Virus record (IMG/VR): IMGVR_UViG_3300029787_000255
Span: 1-27,603 of that record
Strand: one strand, 5' to 3'
Length of the DNA stretch: 27,603 bases
Source: a virus
Shown here: piece after piece, positions 1 to 8,149 of the stretch
Layout: the number at the start of each line of letters is the position of its first letter
Position numbering within the stretch: the stretch's first letter is position 1
The notes under the pieces: model-generated
Databases searched by the model: none
What the model was told of the DNA's origin: nothing
The model's input: the letters and a program-made list of their open reading frames with translations, nothing else
Made by a program: the position numbers and the translations under genes

Positions 1-1
1 A

Positions 2-3000
2 GGTGCAGCAGCTACGCAAGCCAGTGCTGCGATTGCATCGACGGGCAAATCAGCCGCCTCTGTTGCTAAAATTACAACTTCCTCTCAAGTTGCTTCAGCG
101 TCCCTCAGTAAGATGTCAGCGGCATCTACCCGTGTCGCCAGCGCACTTAAACCAGTTAGTGCGGTAGTTACTCAGTTTGGATCTCGTTTCAAGAAGTTTG
201 CTGCGGACACCACATTTGGTAGAGAGGCAATCAATGCGTATGGCGTAACTGCTGCCTCACTAAGTGCCAAAGTTAAAGCGGGACAGGCGGCACTCAAGAA
301 GCTGTCCACATCTATGAAGCGGGCGGGTGCATCTGCTGTTGCAGCGGGTACTCAACTCAAATCTATGGCGACCTCTGCCGTGCAGTCGGCGGCTAAAACA
401 AAAGCCGCGCAGATGTCTATCAAAGGATTCAATGCCGTGAGTACTAAACTCACTGCATCGTTGACCAGGGCGAAGGCATCGTTTGCAGACTTTGGTGCTA
501 AAATTTCTGCAATGGGTGCCAAGGTTGGCATCACCCGAGCTAACTTGTCAAAGTTTGGTAATGGCTTCATATCTCTGGCCGCGAAAGCAAAGTCTTCGGG
601 AGCCGCGATCCTGAAGGCAGGCATGAATGCGATCAAGACCAGCCCGATGTATCTGAAACTAACAGCGAGCTTGAAAGGAGCGGGGACTAGTTTTGTAGCG
701 TTGGCAGCTAAAGCCAAAGCAGCGGGAGCTTCAATGAAGGCGGCGGGCATGGCTGCAATGATGGCGGGCGGTATTATTCTCGCAGCCCTTTCTCCAATTA
801 TTATGGTAGGGGCAAAATTCCAGCAATCGATGGCAAATGCTTTTGCTGTGATTGGAGACTCAAGAGATATCAACGAAGGCGTTTCCAACATGGAGCGTCT
901 GGAAACCACTGCCAAGAATTTAGGAAAAACTACAGAGTTCACTGCCACCCAAGTAGGCGAAGCCTTCAAGTTCATGGGCATGGCAGGTATGGAAACCAAT
1001 GACATTATTGCGGCAACTCCCAACATTCTTGCACTAGCTACTGCGGGCAGCATGGAGATTGGTCGAGCGTCCGACATAGCTACCGACACGATGACAGCCT
1101 TTGGACTGTCAATGCAAGATACGGGTCGAATCGTGGATGTAATGGCAGCGGCAACTTTGAACTCGAACATGACTCTGGAGCAAATGGGCGAGTCCCTGAA
1201 GTATGTATCTGCGGCGGCAAGAGGTGCAGGTATTCCTATAGAACAGGTGTCTGTTGCATTAGGTACTCTTGGAAGTGCAGGCATCAAAGGTAGTCAAGCG
1301 GGTACTAGCTTGCGGATGTCAATAATTAAACTTACGGAGGTAACCGACAAAGGAAAAGACATCCTAACGGCATACGGTCTGACCTATGACGACATCAATC
1401 CAAAAGTCCATGGTCTTGAAGGCGCACTCATGGCGTTGAAAAACGCAGGTGTCCAGAGTCAAGATATCTTTGCCATGTTTGGTGCCAGAGCCGGTCAAAG
1501 TATGAACGCCCTCATCCAAAATATGGATGACTTTGATCGAATTCAAAAAGCAGTAATGGACAACTTTGGAAGTGCGGCAGACATGCAAGCACAAAAGTTG
1601 GCAACTCTTGGAGGAGAGTTCAAACTGTTCGTGTCCGCAGTTCAAGGTCTGTCATTGAGCGTGTTTGAATCTGTAGCCGACGATCTTTCAAATATGGTCA
1701 AGTTCTTCAGAGAACTTGCTCAGTCCGCTGAAGCGTGGACGCAACGGAATCAAGGACTGACAGCCAGCATCTTCAAGATGGTGGGTGGGGTAGGTGCGTT
1801 CCTGGTAATCGCTGGTGGACTGGCGATGACGATGGGAATGGTGTCTTCGATCTTCGGAACTTTAGGGGGAGGCATTGCAAAGATTGCCGTTGTCCTGAAG
1901 CCGGTAGGCGTAGCCATAGCTACATTTGTAGCGGGGCTGACCGCTGTCAAGGCTTTGATCGCTGCACTTGTTGCAGTAGTCGCAGGCGTACTGATTGCCA
2001 CTCTGATATCTGCCCGAACGATGTTCGACAATGTAGCTCGTGCAATCGGGACATTATATGACGCAACTATTGGAAAATTCGTCGAAGGGTTTATCGAAGG
2101 GTTCAGTAGGCTAGGGCAAGAGCTTGGCCCGATCATGACCGCAAGCGGACAAGCGTTTGAACAAATAGGACAGGCTATTGAATACGTTGCGGGCGTTGTG
2201 TCGAGCATGCTTGGAGACTCGTTCAAGAATCTAGGCAAGACCATTGCTAACATTGGCCTCGACATTCTTGTCGGCACTTTTGAATTAGTTCGACAAGGGG
2301 CGACCGCAGTTGCCGAAATGATTACGAGCGTAGTAGACACCTTCATCTATTACGGTAAAAAGCTGGGACTTGTTAGCGAAGACACGGAAACTTTTGCAGA
2401 ACAGCAGAAACGACTAAAGACCGAGTTTGAAACTATTAGACCGTTATTGATGGAGCAAGTTAGCAATTTTGAAGACAATCAAAAAGCAATTAAAGAAGCA
2501 GGAGTCGAGCTTGGTACTTTAGTTGACACGTTAGGTGACGCCAGTGAAGCCTCTTCGTTTCAACTTCAAGCCGCTGCAAATTTAAGAGATAAATACGGTG
2601 ATCTGGGTCAGGCTATACAGAAGAACATCGGGATTATTCAAGATGAAATTAAAGGTCGCGAGCAACTTTTGCAGAGTGAAACTTTATCAGCAAGCAAACG
2701 GCAAGAGGTAGAGGCTCAACTCAAAAAACTTCGGGCGCAGCTGTCAAACATGCAGCAAACACAGCAGCAGTACAACGAAGCTTTGAAGAACGAAAACAAT
2801 CAGCTAGACTCAACCAAAGCATCGCTTGAACAACTTACAAATAAAAGAAAAGAAGAGCAGAAAGCACTTGAAGATTTAAAAGCGGCACACTCCTCTCACG
2901 CCGACAATGTGAAAAAGCTGCATGAGCTTGAAAAAGAAATGGCGGGTGACCCAACCCTTGAGAACAAATATGACGAGCGAATCCGACTAATTGAAGAGGA

Positions 3001-4252
3001 GAGTGATGCTCGTAATGAACTTTTACAAGGTATGCGAGAGCAGTTTGTTCTAGAACTAGAGCATGCTAAAACAAGAAAAGACTTGTCTCAAAAAGAGCTT
3101 GATAATCTTCAAAAGCTTATTGATAAAACAGATGCCGCTATTCAAAAAAATAACGAGTTTACGCAGTCGAAAATTGATGACGCAAACGCAGCCCGAAAAG
3201 AAGATCAAAAAGCATTTGAAACTCAGCAGAAGATTGACGCAGCGAACCGACGAGGCGACACTGTCGAAGCCGCTAAACTCCAAGCACAGGCCGAGTTTGA
3301 CGAGAAGAAAAAGAAGATCGATGAGTTGTACGATCTTGAGGATGCCGAGCAAGCAGCTGCCCATGCCACGGCGATGCAGAATCTTCGAGAAGAGCGGGAC
3401 GCTAAAATTGACGCAGCGAAGCAAGCCGGTAACGAAGCTAATGTGCAGGATCAGGCTCAACAGCAAGACAACCGAGCAGACAAAGCCCGCGAGCAGATTA
3501 AACACGAACAGGCAATCTTCGGAGAAAAAGCCAAGCAAGCTCGAACGGTCGGAACCCTGCTCCAACTTGAGCAGGCACGGATGGCAATCGAGGACAAGCG
3601 ATTCCAACGACTGAAGGAAGCTCAAGATAAGGCAGTGCGGGCCGAGAACAGCATTGCTGCAATCCGCGAAAAGCTAGAGAACGAAACCGATCCAGAAGAA
3701 AGACAGCGTCTACAGAAACTGTTGAACGAGCGAGAGTCCGACCTTGCTTTCGAGAGAGGGCGGGCCGACAGACTTGCAGCGGATGCGGGTGTTGAGATTC
3801 ACCAAGAGAAGCTGGATCAGCTAGAGTCACAAAAAGCAAAGATCCAACAAACTCTCGACGACATCCTCGCACTGAAAGCAGGACTTCAAACCAGACTCGA
3901 CGAGTTTGTCATGGTGTTCGGAGATGCGGGTGGTCGTATGGCAACCGCTATTTATGACGGAGGGGGAGGAGAGAGTGGCTTTGCCGCTAAGTTTGTCGGA
4001 AGCAAAGAGCAGATCAACGCAGCCCTGAACGCATGGACTCCGAGTGTGCAGACGTGGGCAGACGGATTCGCAATGATTTTTGAAAACTTAGCCACTGCCA
4101 TAGAGCAAGATCTTCAGAGAATAGTGTCTGCGGTGAATCAAGCAAATGCTGCAACTAGTTCATCGGGATCAGGTGGAGGTGGTAATACATTTATATCTAA
4201 CAACTTCGGAGGAGGTGCCGGAGCAGGTGGGGGAGGACCGGCCCGACCATAG
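2..4252 (+). CDS. Phage tail tape-measure protein (5' end outside window)
   Basis: This is the scaffold that sets tail length and helps DNA pass during ejection. The reading frame is open from base 2 with no stop, so the ATG at 113 is probably internal and at least 1,416 residues are encoded here. Numbered from base 2, residues 1-270 are Ala/Lys/Ser-rich with imperfect repeats. Residues ~272-480 match the TP901-type tape-measure core (an alpha-helical block starting KFQQSMANAF). Residues ~590-670 hold several hydrophobic, probably membrane-active segments. Residues ~790-1300 are Lys/Glu/Gln-rich coiled coil, followed by a Gly-rich C-terminus ending GPARP. At the usual ~0.15 nm per residue it would specify a tail of about 200 nm or longer. 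It opens the tail module, with structural genes directly downstream. The identification is firm; the true N-terminus is unseen. Confidence 0.92.
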   Translation, partial: GAAATQASAAIASTGKSAASVAKITTSSQVASASLSKMSAASTRVASALKPVSAVVTQFGSRFKKFAADTTFGREAINAYGVTAASLSAKVKAGQAALKKLSTSMKRAGASAVAAGTQLKSMATSAVQSAAKTKAAQMSIKGFNAVSTKLTASLTRAKASFADFGAKISAMGAKVGITRANLSKFGNGFISLAAKAKSSGAAILKAGMNAIKTSPMYLKLTASLKGAGTSFVALAAKAKAAGASMKAAGMAAMMAGGIILAALSPIIMVGAKFQQSMANAFAVIGDSRDINEGVSNMERLETTAKNLGKTTEFTATQVGEAFKFMGMAGMETNDIIAATPNILALATAGSMEIGRASDIATDTMTAFGLSMQDTGRIVDVMAAATLNSNMTLEQMGESLKYVSAAARGAGIPIEQVSVALGTLGSAGIKGSQAGTSLRMSIIKLTEVTDKGKDILTAYGLTYDDINPKVHGLEGALMALKNAGVQSQDIFAMFGARAGQSMNALIQNMDDFDRIQKAVMDNFGSAADMQAQKLATLGGEFKLFVSAVQGLSLSVFESVADDLSNMVKFFRELAQSAEAWTQRNQGLTASIFKMVGGVGAFLVIAGGLAMTMGMVSSIFGTLGGGIAKIAVVLKPVGVAIATFVAGLTAVKALIAALVAVVAGVLIATLISARTMFDNVARAIGTLYDATIGKFVEGFIEGFSRLGQELGPIMTASGQAFEQIGQAIEYVAGVVSSMLGDSFKNLGKTIANIGLDILVGTFELVRQGATAVAEMITSVVDTFIYYGKKLGLVSEDTETFAEQQKRLKTEFETIRPLLMEQVSNFEDNQKAIKEAGVELGTLVDTLGDASEASSFQLQAAANLRDKYGDLGQAIQKNIGIIQDEIKGREQLLQSETLSASKRQEVEAQLKKLRAQLSNMQQTQQQYNEALKNENNQLDSTKASLEQLTNKRKEEQKALEDLKAAHSSHADNVKKLHELEKEMAGDPTLENKYDERIRLIEEESDARNELLQGMREQFVLELEHAKTRKDLSQKELDNLQKLIDKTDAAIQKNNEFTQSKIDDANAARKEDQKAFETQQKIDAANRRGDTVEAAKLQAQAEFDEKKKKIDELYDLEDAEQAAAHATAMQNLREERDAKIDAAKQAGNEANVQDQAQQQDNRADKAREQIKHEQAIFGEKAKQARTVGTLLQLEQARMAIEDKRFQRLKEAQDKAVRAENSIAAIREKLENETDPEERQRLQKLLNERESDLAFERGRADRLAADAGVEIHQEKLDQLESQKAKIQQTLDDILALKAGLQTRLDEFVMVFGDAGGRMATAIYDGGGGESGFAAKFVGSKEQINAALNAWTPSVQTWADGFAMIFENLATAIEQDLQRIVSAVNQANAATSSSGSGGGGNTFISNNFGGGAGAGGGGPARP

Positions 4253-4263
4253 GCCAATTTGAT

Positions 4264-4677
4264 ATGTCTACAATACATGAACAAAGAGCGTTGCTGAAGG
4301 ATGCGGGGGGATCGAGTACCTTGATCACCTGCCCGCCTCAGTTGTCATACAACCCTTATGTCCCTGGGAAACGGATGACTGTGACCCCTACAGCAAACGC
4401 TGTGTTCGTACAGTCTTCCAACCCGCAATACATTGCAGGCGACGATGTGATTCAGTTCACTATCGAAGCGGCATTCCCTTCCGAGTATCAGAGTTTTAGT
4501 GATCGGTTCTTTACAACCACCCCAGTTTTGTATAGGTTTGTGGGGTATTGGAACGATGACTACAGTGTCTATTTTACGAGCTTATCTCCCCCAACTGTGA
4601 GAGGCAGGTCGTTTGATTTCCAAGGTACTTTTCGGATCATGAAAGTGAATTCGTTACCTTCGGGACTGACTTGTTAA
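4264..4677 (+). CDS. Small unknown tail-module protein (137 aa)
   Basis: I do not recognise the family. It lies 11 bases after the tape-measure stop and 3 bases before the fibre-type gene, so a structural or tail-tip role is likely from position alone. The sequence looks like a compact beta-rich protein with many Ser/Thr/Pro/Phe/Tyr residues, no signal peptide, no membrane segment and few charged helices. A distal-tail or minor tail protein would fit this slot, but no motif proves it. No clear Shine-Dalgarno precedes the ATG, so expression may depend on coupling to the upstream gene. Confidence 0.65.
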   Translation: MSTIHEQRALLKDAGGSSTLITCPPQLSYNPYVPGKRMTVTPTANAVFVQSSNPQYIAGDDVIQFTIEAAFPSEYQSFSDRFFTTTPVLYRFVGYWNDDYSVYFTSLSPPTVRGRSFDFQGTFRIMKVNSLPSGLTC

Positions 4678-4680
4678 ACT

Positions 4681-6804
4681 ATGAGTGTGCCAAGTGGACT
4701 AGGTGGTTCGTTTGTTAGTCAGGTGCTGTATACATACATGCAGTTCCCAGTTCTTGAGTGGCGAAAAGACACCCTCTTCACGAACTACGACTTTCATCTT
4801 GGGGACTTTAATGTTTACGAACCAACAGGCAGTTCAGGTGACGGACAGAAGTGCGGCAAAGAGGAGCCTTCTGGCGGTGGGGGAGAAGGAGGAGGCGGTG
4901 GGGGAGAAGGCAGAGGACCGACAAAATGCCCTCCTTGTGGTCAACCAGTTCATCACGGTCAAGGCAGTGTTCAACTGAATTGGAACGCAGTACCAGATGT
5001 AAAGAGATACATTGTTCAGTGGTCTCGTTCTCCGAACTGCCGTGGACGAGGAACCCGTGCTACTTCAGTCGGCCCAGGCCAAACTACCTACGCATTGCGG
5101 ATTGGCGTTGACGTTGTTCCTGGTGAACAGATTTGTTATCGAGTCACGGCTATTGGTAACAATGGACAAACCTCCAGCGGAGATTGCAAATGTCTGGGCG
5201 TGTGTCCTGTTCAAGTTGACAACATGGAGCAGATGGGCGACTTGTGGGTAAAATGTTGCGAAGATGCAGGTGTTGAAATAGAGATCGAGGGGCCAGACAC
5301 CATCGACTGCTGCTGCAACCCCGAGACGTATCAGGCTAAGATTACTATGAAGGGAGGCGGGGGTGGCGGTGGTGACGGACAAAGCAAGTACGAACTAGTA
5401 GCGGAGGGTACATCATGGAAACTGACTTCGAATGAAGGTAAAGCTAAACTTGAAGGGGAAAATACGGGAGAGTCTTGTAGCGTTGTTGGGATTGGTAGAG
5501 CGGGCCAGCCGAGACCGAATCGTCCTGGGGAATCAACGGGATACGAGCCAGAAGGGGGAGGAGAACCTAAAAAGTTCGATCTTGAAGTTTCGGTTGCAGT
5601 AAAAAACACCACGACAAATGAAGAGTTTCAGTGTGGCAACCTGAAAGAGATTACGCTCGACTGCAAATCTTCCAACATCGAGAAGAAGCCTTGGCTGGGT
5701 CAGAACTCTCAGCTGCATCAACTTCGTCAGCTACATCCAAGCTGCCTAACTATTTGGAAGTCTTTGTGCGCCCAGTTGATGCGGGGCAACATACAGCTAG
5801 AAAATCCTGTGACTGGTGAACCACTATTTGAAGACATGGGTCCAGGCGGCAAATCTTTCGGATTTACTAGCCCCCTGAACAGGTTTGGATCTGCTCCTAG
5901 TATTTACACTGGGTATCGATATGATCCGTGGGCAGGTACTAACTTCTATGGTTACTCTGGATATGGGTACTTTAGTAATTACTGGGCTAACTACCAAGTG
6001 ACTAAGTTTGGCGGTGCGTTTATGTTGGACTTCCAGCACGACCCAGTCGCTCAAGCCGTCGACGGATCTTCTCGACCTTCATCTCCAGCAGCATCTGGAG
6101 AGGGTCCGGCAAATATCCGAACTTTAGGAATTGCTGGTGAATTTTTAGGTCCGTACACAGTTCAGAGACTTAGCGGTATGCGGTCCGCAATTGTAATGAA
6201 GCCAACAGAGACTCAGTGGGAATCTCAATACGGAGTCACTTGGGGTCCACCAGTCCGAGCATTAAAGTCATTTTTAACAAATGACTTATATCTTGACCAA
6301 GTAAGCACCGCTGGAGGCTGGGAGACCGGAGTCAATCAAACACTGGATGGTAGTTATTTCAGTTACTCGTTGAACCTTGGTGATGTCGGAATGAACGCAG
6401 GTGCATTGACAATCAAGCAGCCAGGGCGATACTGGGTCACCGCAAACATTGAAGCCGAAGGACAACACACCATTGGCAATTTTACCGGAGGGTTTTCTGG
6501 CATAGATTGCAAGATTGGGTTTGAGGCTCACATCACAAAGAATGGAATCGCACAGCTGGAGTCGCAAGTCTTGACAAAAGCATTCACAGGTACAACAAGA
6601 GAGACTCAAAGAATTACTTCGTCCAAGAAGATACTTATGCATTTGGAAAGAGGAGATGTGTTGGGACTTGTTGTAAGAAAACGGACAGGATCGTATACGA
6701 TTTCAGGTTCGGGTGGCTCTTTCAATGATCAATGGATGAGTCCAACGATTAAAGGAACGAACACTTTTATAACCTTGGAACCGATTTCAAGTGTTAATTA
6801 TTAG
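4681..6804 (+). CDS. Fibre/tip-like structural protein with FN3-like and C1q-like domains (707 aa)
   Basis: Probable virion surface protein. Residues ~64-80 are a Gly/Glu linker. Residues ~88-177 resemble a fibronectin type III fold: strand pattern SVQLNWNAVPDVKRYIVQW, then a Cys-Tyr-Arg-Val strand. A Cys-rich part with CC and CCC clusters follows at ~195-215, and a second glycine run at ~225-232. A long middle part is rich in Tyr, Gly, Phe and Ser. The last ~125 residues (from GRYWVTANIEAEG to the terminal TFITLEPIS strand) have the strand order and LxxGD turn of a C1q/TNF-like jelly roll, which often forms trimeric receptor-binding tips. It follows the tape measure and precedes glycosyltransferase genes, so it is a candidate glycosylation target. 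FN3 is fairly convincing, C1q is by pattern only, and host-recognition function is inferred. Confidence 0.7.
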   Translation: MSVPSGLGGSFVSQVLYTYMQFPVLEWRKDTLFTNYDFHLGDFNVYEPTGSSGDGQKCGKEEPSGGGGEGGGGGGEGRGPTKCPPCGQPVHHGQGSVQLNWNAVPDVKRYIVQWSRSPNCRGRGTRATSVGPGQTTYALRIGVDVVPGEQICYRVTAIGNNGQTSSGDCKCLGVCPVQVDNMEQMGDLWVKCCEDAGVEIEIEGPDTIDCCCNPETYQAKITMKGGGGGGGDGQSKYELVAEGTSWKLTSNEGKAKLEGENTGESCSVVGIGRAGQPRPNRPGESTGYEPEGGGEPKKFDLEVSVAVKNTTTNEEFQCGNLKEITLDCKSSNIEKKPWLGQNSQLHQLRQLHPSCLTIWKSLCAQLMRGNIQLENPVTGEPLFEDMGPGGKSFGFTSPLNRFGSAPSIYTGYRYDPWAGTNFYGYSGYGYFSNYWANYQVTKFGGAFMLDFQHDPVAQAVDGSSRPSSPAASGEGPANIRTLGIAGEFLGPYTVQRLSGMRSAIVMKPTETQWESQYGVTWGPPVRALKSFLTNDLYLDQVSTAGGWETGVNQTLDGSYFSYSLNLGDVGMNAGALTIKQPGRYWVTANIEAEGQHTIGNFTGGFSGIDCKIGFEAHITKNGIAQLESQVLTKAFTGTTRETQRITSSKKILMHLERGDVLGLVVRKRTGSYTISGSGGSFNDQWMSPTIKGTNTFITLEPISSVNY

Positions 6805-6813
6805 GAAACGGAT

Positions 6814-7854
6814 ATGTACGGATATGATGATCTCACTCCCCCACAATGCGATTGGTCACAATACGAAATAGACATCAGTCATTTCTGTGAGAAACGTGCA
6901 GACGTATGCACTGCCATCGCTGTCATCGGGGCCGACAGGCTAACCTACTACAAGAGAACTTTGAGATCTCTTGCAAAAAATAAGCTGGCCCATCAGCTAC
7001 CTGTCTATGCTTTTTTGGATTGGCCCCCTTATTCCGCAACGCCGGAAGAAGATCAGAAGGCGATGGTTGCCGAGACCCTGACGCACTTTCCAAATGCTCA
7101 TGTAATTTGTCGAGATGTAAACTTTGGATGTGGTCGGAACATAATCGATGCACGGCGGCAGTTGTTCGATCACCTGGAGTATAAACAAGTATTTATCATC
7201 GAAGACGACATGTTGCTCAGTGACAACTACCTGCAACTGTGTATGAACATGATGGAGTGGGCCGAGTCTAAATGGTCGAACATCGGGGTTGTCCAAGGTT
7301 GGAACAAATGCTTCCTGACCGAGGCTCAAAAGAAAGAAAGGCTGTCTGAAGTTCTGCCTACTATGACGAACTGGTGGGGCTACCTGATGCACAGATCGTG
7401 TTGGACATCCATGCGAGAAGGCTTGTACAGGTACGAACGGAAGTGGTTGGGATGGGAATACAATGCTCGACCTCATCAGCCGATTGCCGACTGGTTAAAA
7501 AAAGAACTTTTTGATTTCCCTTTGAGATTGAATGCACTTGCCCCAGGTCAGACATGGGAAGAGGCACAGCAGAAGTTTTGGAATGCGCCCGCGACCGGAC
7601 AGGACGCAGCGACTATGTTGGGCATGCACAACGGGGGATGGTTGCGATTGGCTCCGGTGGTGAACCGAGGGCAGTACATCGGACGAATGGGAATACACAT
7701 GAACCCAAGTTGGTTCATCAATGATAGATTTGACGAGATCCTACTTCATCAGTTTGAAGAGGATCAATCTTTGACTTCGTTCTCTACGGATCACTTGCCT
7801 CCTCCCGAGGAGGAAGACGAAGAGTTTGAAGGAATGCGATCTATAAAAGCATAG
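6814..7854 (+). CDS. GT-A fold glycosyltransferase (346 aa)
   Basis: Predicted to transfer a sugar from a nucleotide-sugar donor. The N-terminus (~residues 32-56) has the family's opening strand and helix (AIAVIGADRLTYYKRTLRSL). An acidic metal/nucleotide-binding motif E-D-D-M sits at residues 130-133 after a hydrophobic strand (VFII), as in GT2/GT13-like enzymes. A Trp-rich acceptor region with NWWGYLMHRSCW follows near residue 190. The C-terminus is strongly acidic (EEEDEEFE). A Shine-Dalgarno-like AGGA at 6803-6806 lies 7 bases before the ATG and overlaps the fibre gene stop. It heads a three-gene cassette within the tail genes. The target may be a virion protein or host envelope glycan; the sequence does not say which. 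Confidence 0.82.
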   Translation: MYGYDDLTPPQCDWSQYEIDISHFCEKRADVCTAIAVIGADRLTYYKRTLRSLAKNKLAHQLPVYAFLDWPPYSATPEEDQKAMVAETLTHFPNAHVICRDVNFGCGRNIIDARRQLFDHLEYKQVFIIEDDMLLSDNYLQLCMNMMEWAESKWSNIGVVQGWNKCFLTEAQKKERLSEVLPTMTNWWGYLMHRSCWTSMREGLYRYERKWLGWEYNARPHQPIADWLKKELFDFPLRLNALAPGQTWEEAQQKFWNAPATGQDAATMLGMHNGGWLRLAPVVNRGQYIGRMGIHMNPSWFINDRFDEILLHQFEEDQSLTSFSTDHLPPPEEEDEEFEGMRSIKA

Positions 7855-7863
7855 GAGACTGTC

Positions 7864-8148
7864 ATGGGGATAGATTGGAAAAATCCTAAAGCAGTCATGA
7901 AGGCGACCATGAGTTTCGCCTCCGCACTGCTGACAGGAGAAGATGTGTCGAAGGATCGACTGGCTAAACGACTAGAGATATGCGCAGCGTGTGACCTTGT
8001 CGAGATGGACGGCGATCAAATGGTCTGCGGGATATGTGGGTGTAAGATAAAAGAAAAAGGTCTCCAAAACCTAGCAAGGTACGAGGAGACAGCAGGGTAC
8101 GGATGTAAGCACCCTGACGGAAGTAAATGGAAAGCAAACGGAGTGTGA
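7864..8148 (+). CDS. Small cysteine-rich zinc-ribbon-like protein (94 aa)
   Basis: Six cysteines are arranged C40-x2-C43-x11-C55-x2-C58-x-C60 with a sixth, C81, in a YGCKHP context, which strongly suggests zinc (or another metal) binding. The N-terminal ~35 residues are helical and basic. It sits between two glycosyltransferase genes, 9 bases after the first and one base before the second, so all three are probably co-translated. A role as a glycosylation accessory protein is inferred from position only. The AGGAG in front (at the stop of the previous gene) supports the ATG. Confidence 0.78.
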   Translation: MGIDWKNPKAVMKATMSFASALLTGEDVSKDRLAKRLEICAACDLVEMDGDQMVCGICGCKIKEKGLQNLARYEETAGYGCKHPDGSKWKANGV

Positions 8149-8149
8149 C

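Noticed and set aside
352-1287. 311-residue open frame on the - strand inside the tape measure
   Set aside because: It is antisense to a recognised gene, has no ribosome site or known motif, and its Ala/Pro/Ile-rich product is what the reverse of an Ala/Lys-rich gene would give.
3063-3614. 183-residue + strand frame within the tape-measure coiled coil
   Set aside because: Lys/Arg/Ser-rich shadow of the coiled-coil region in another frame, without motif or separate start signal.
6570-6600. TTGACA followed by TACAAC within the fibre gene, promoter-like
   Set aside because: The spacer is too short, the -10 is poor, it has none of the P1/P2 shared elements, and it lies inside a coding region with no gene start nearby.
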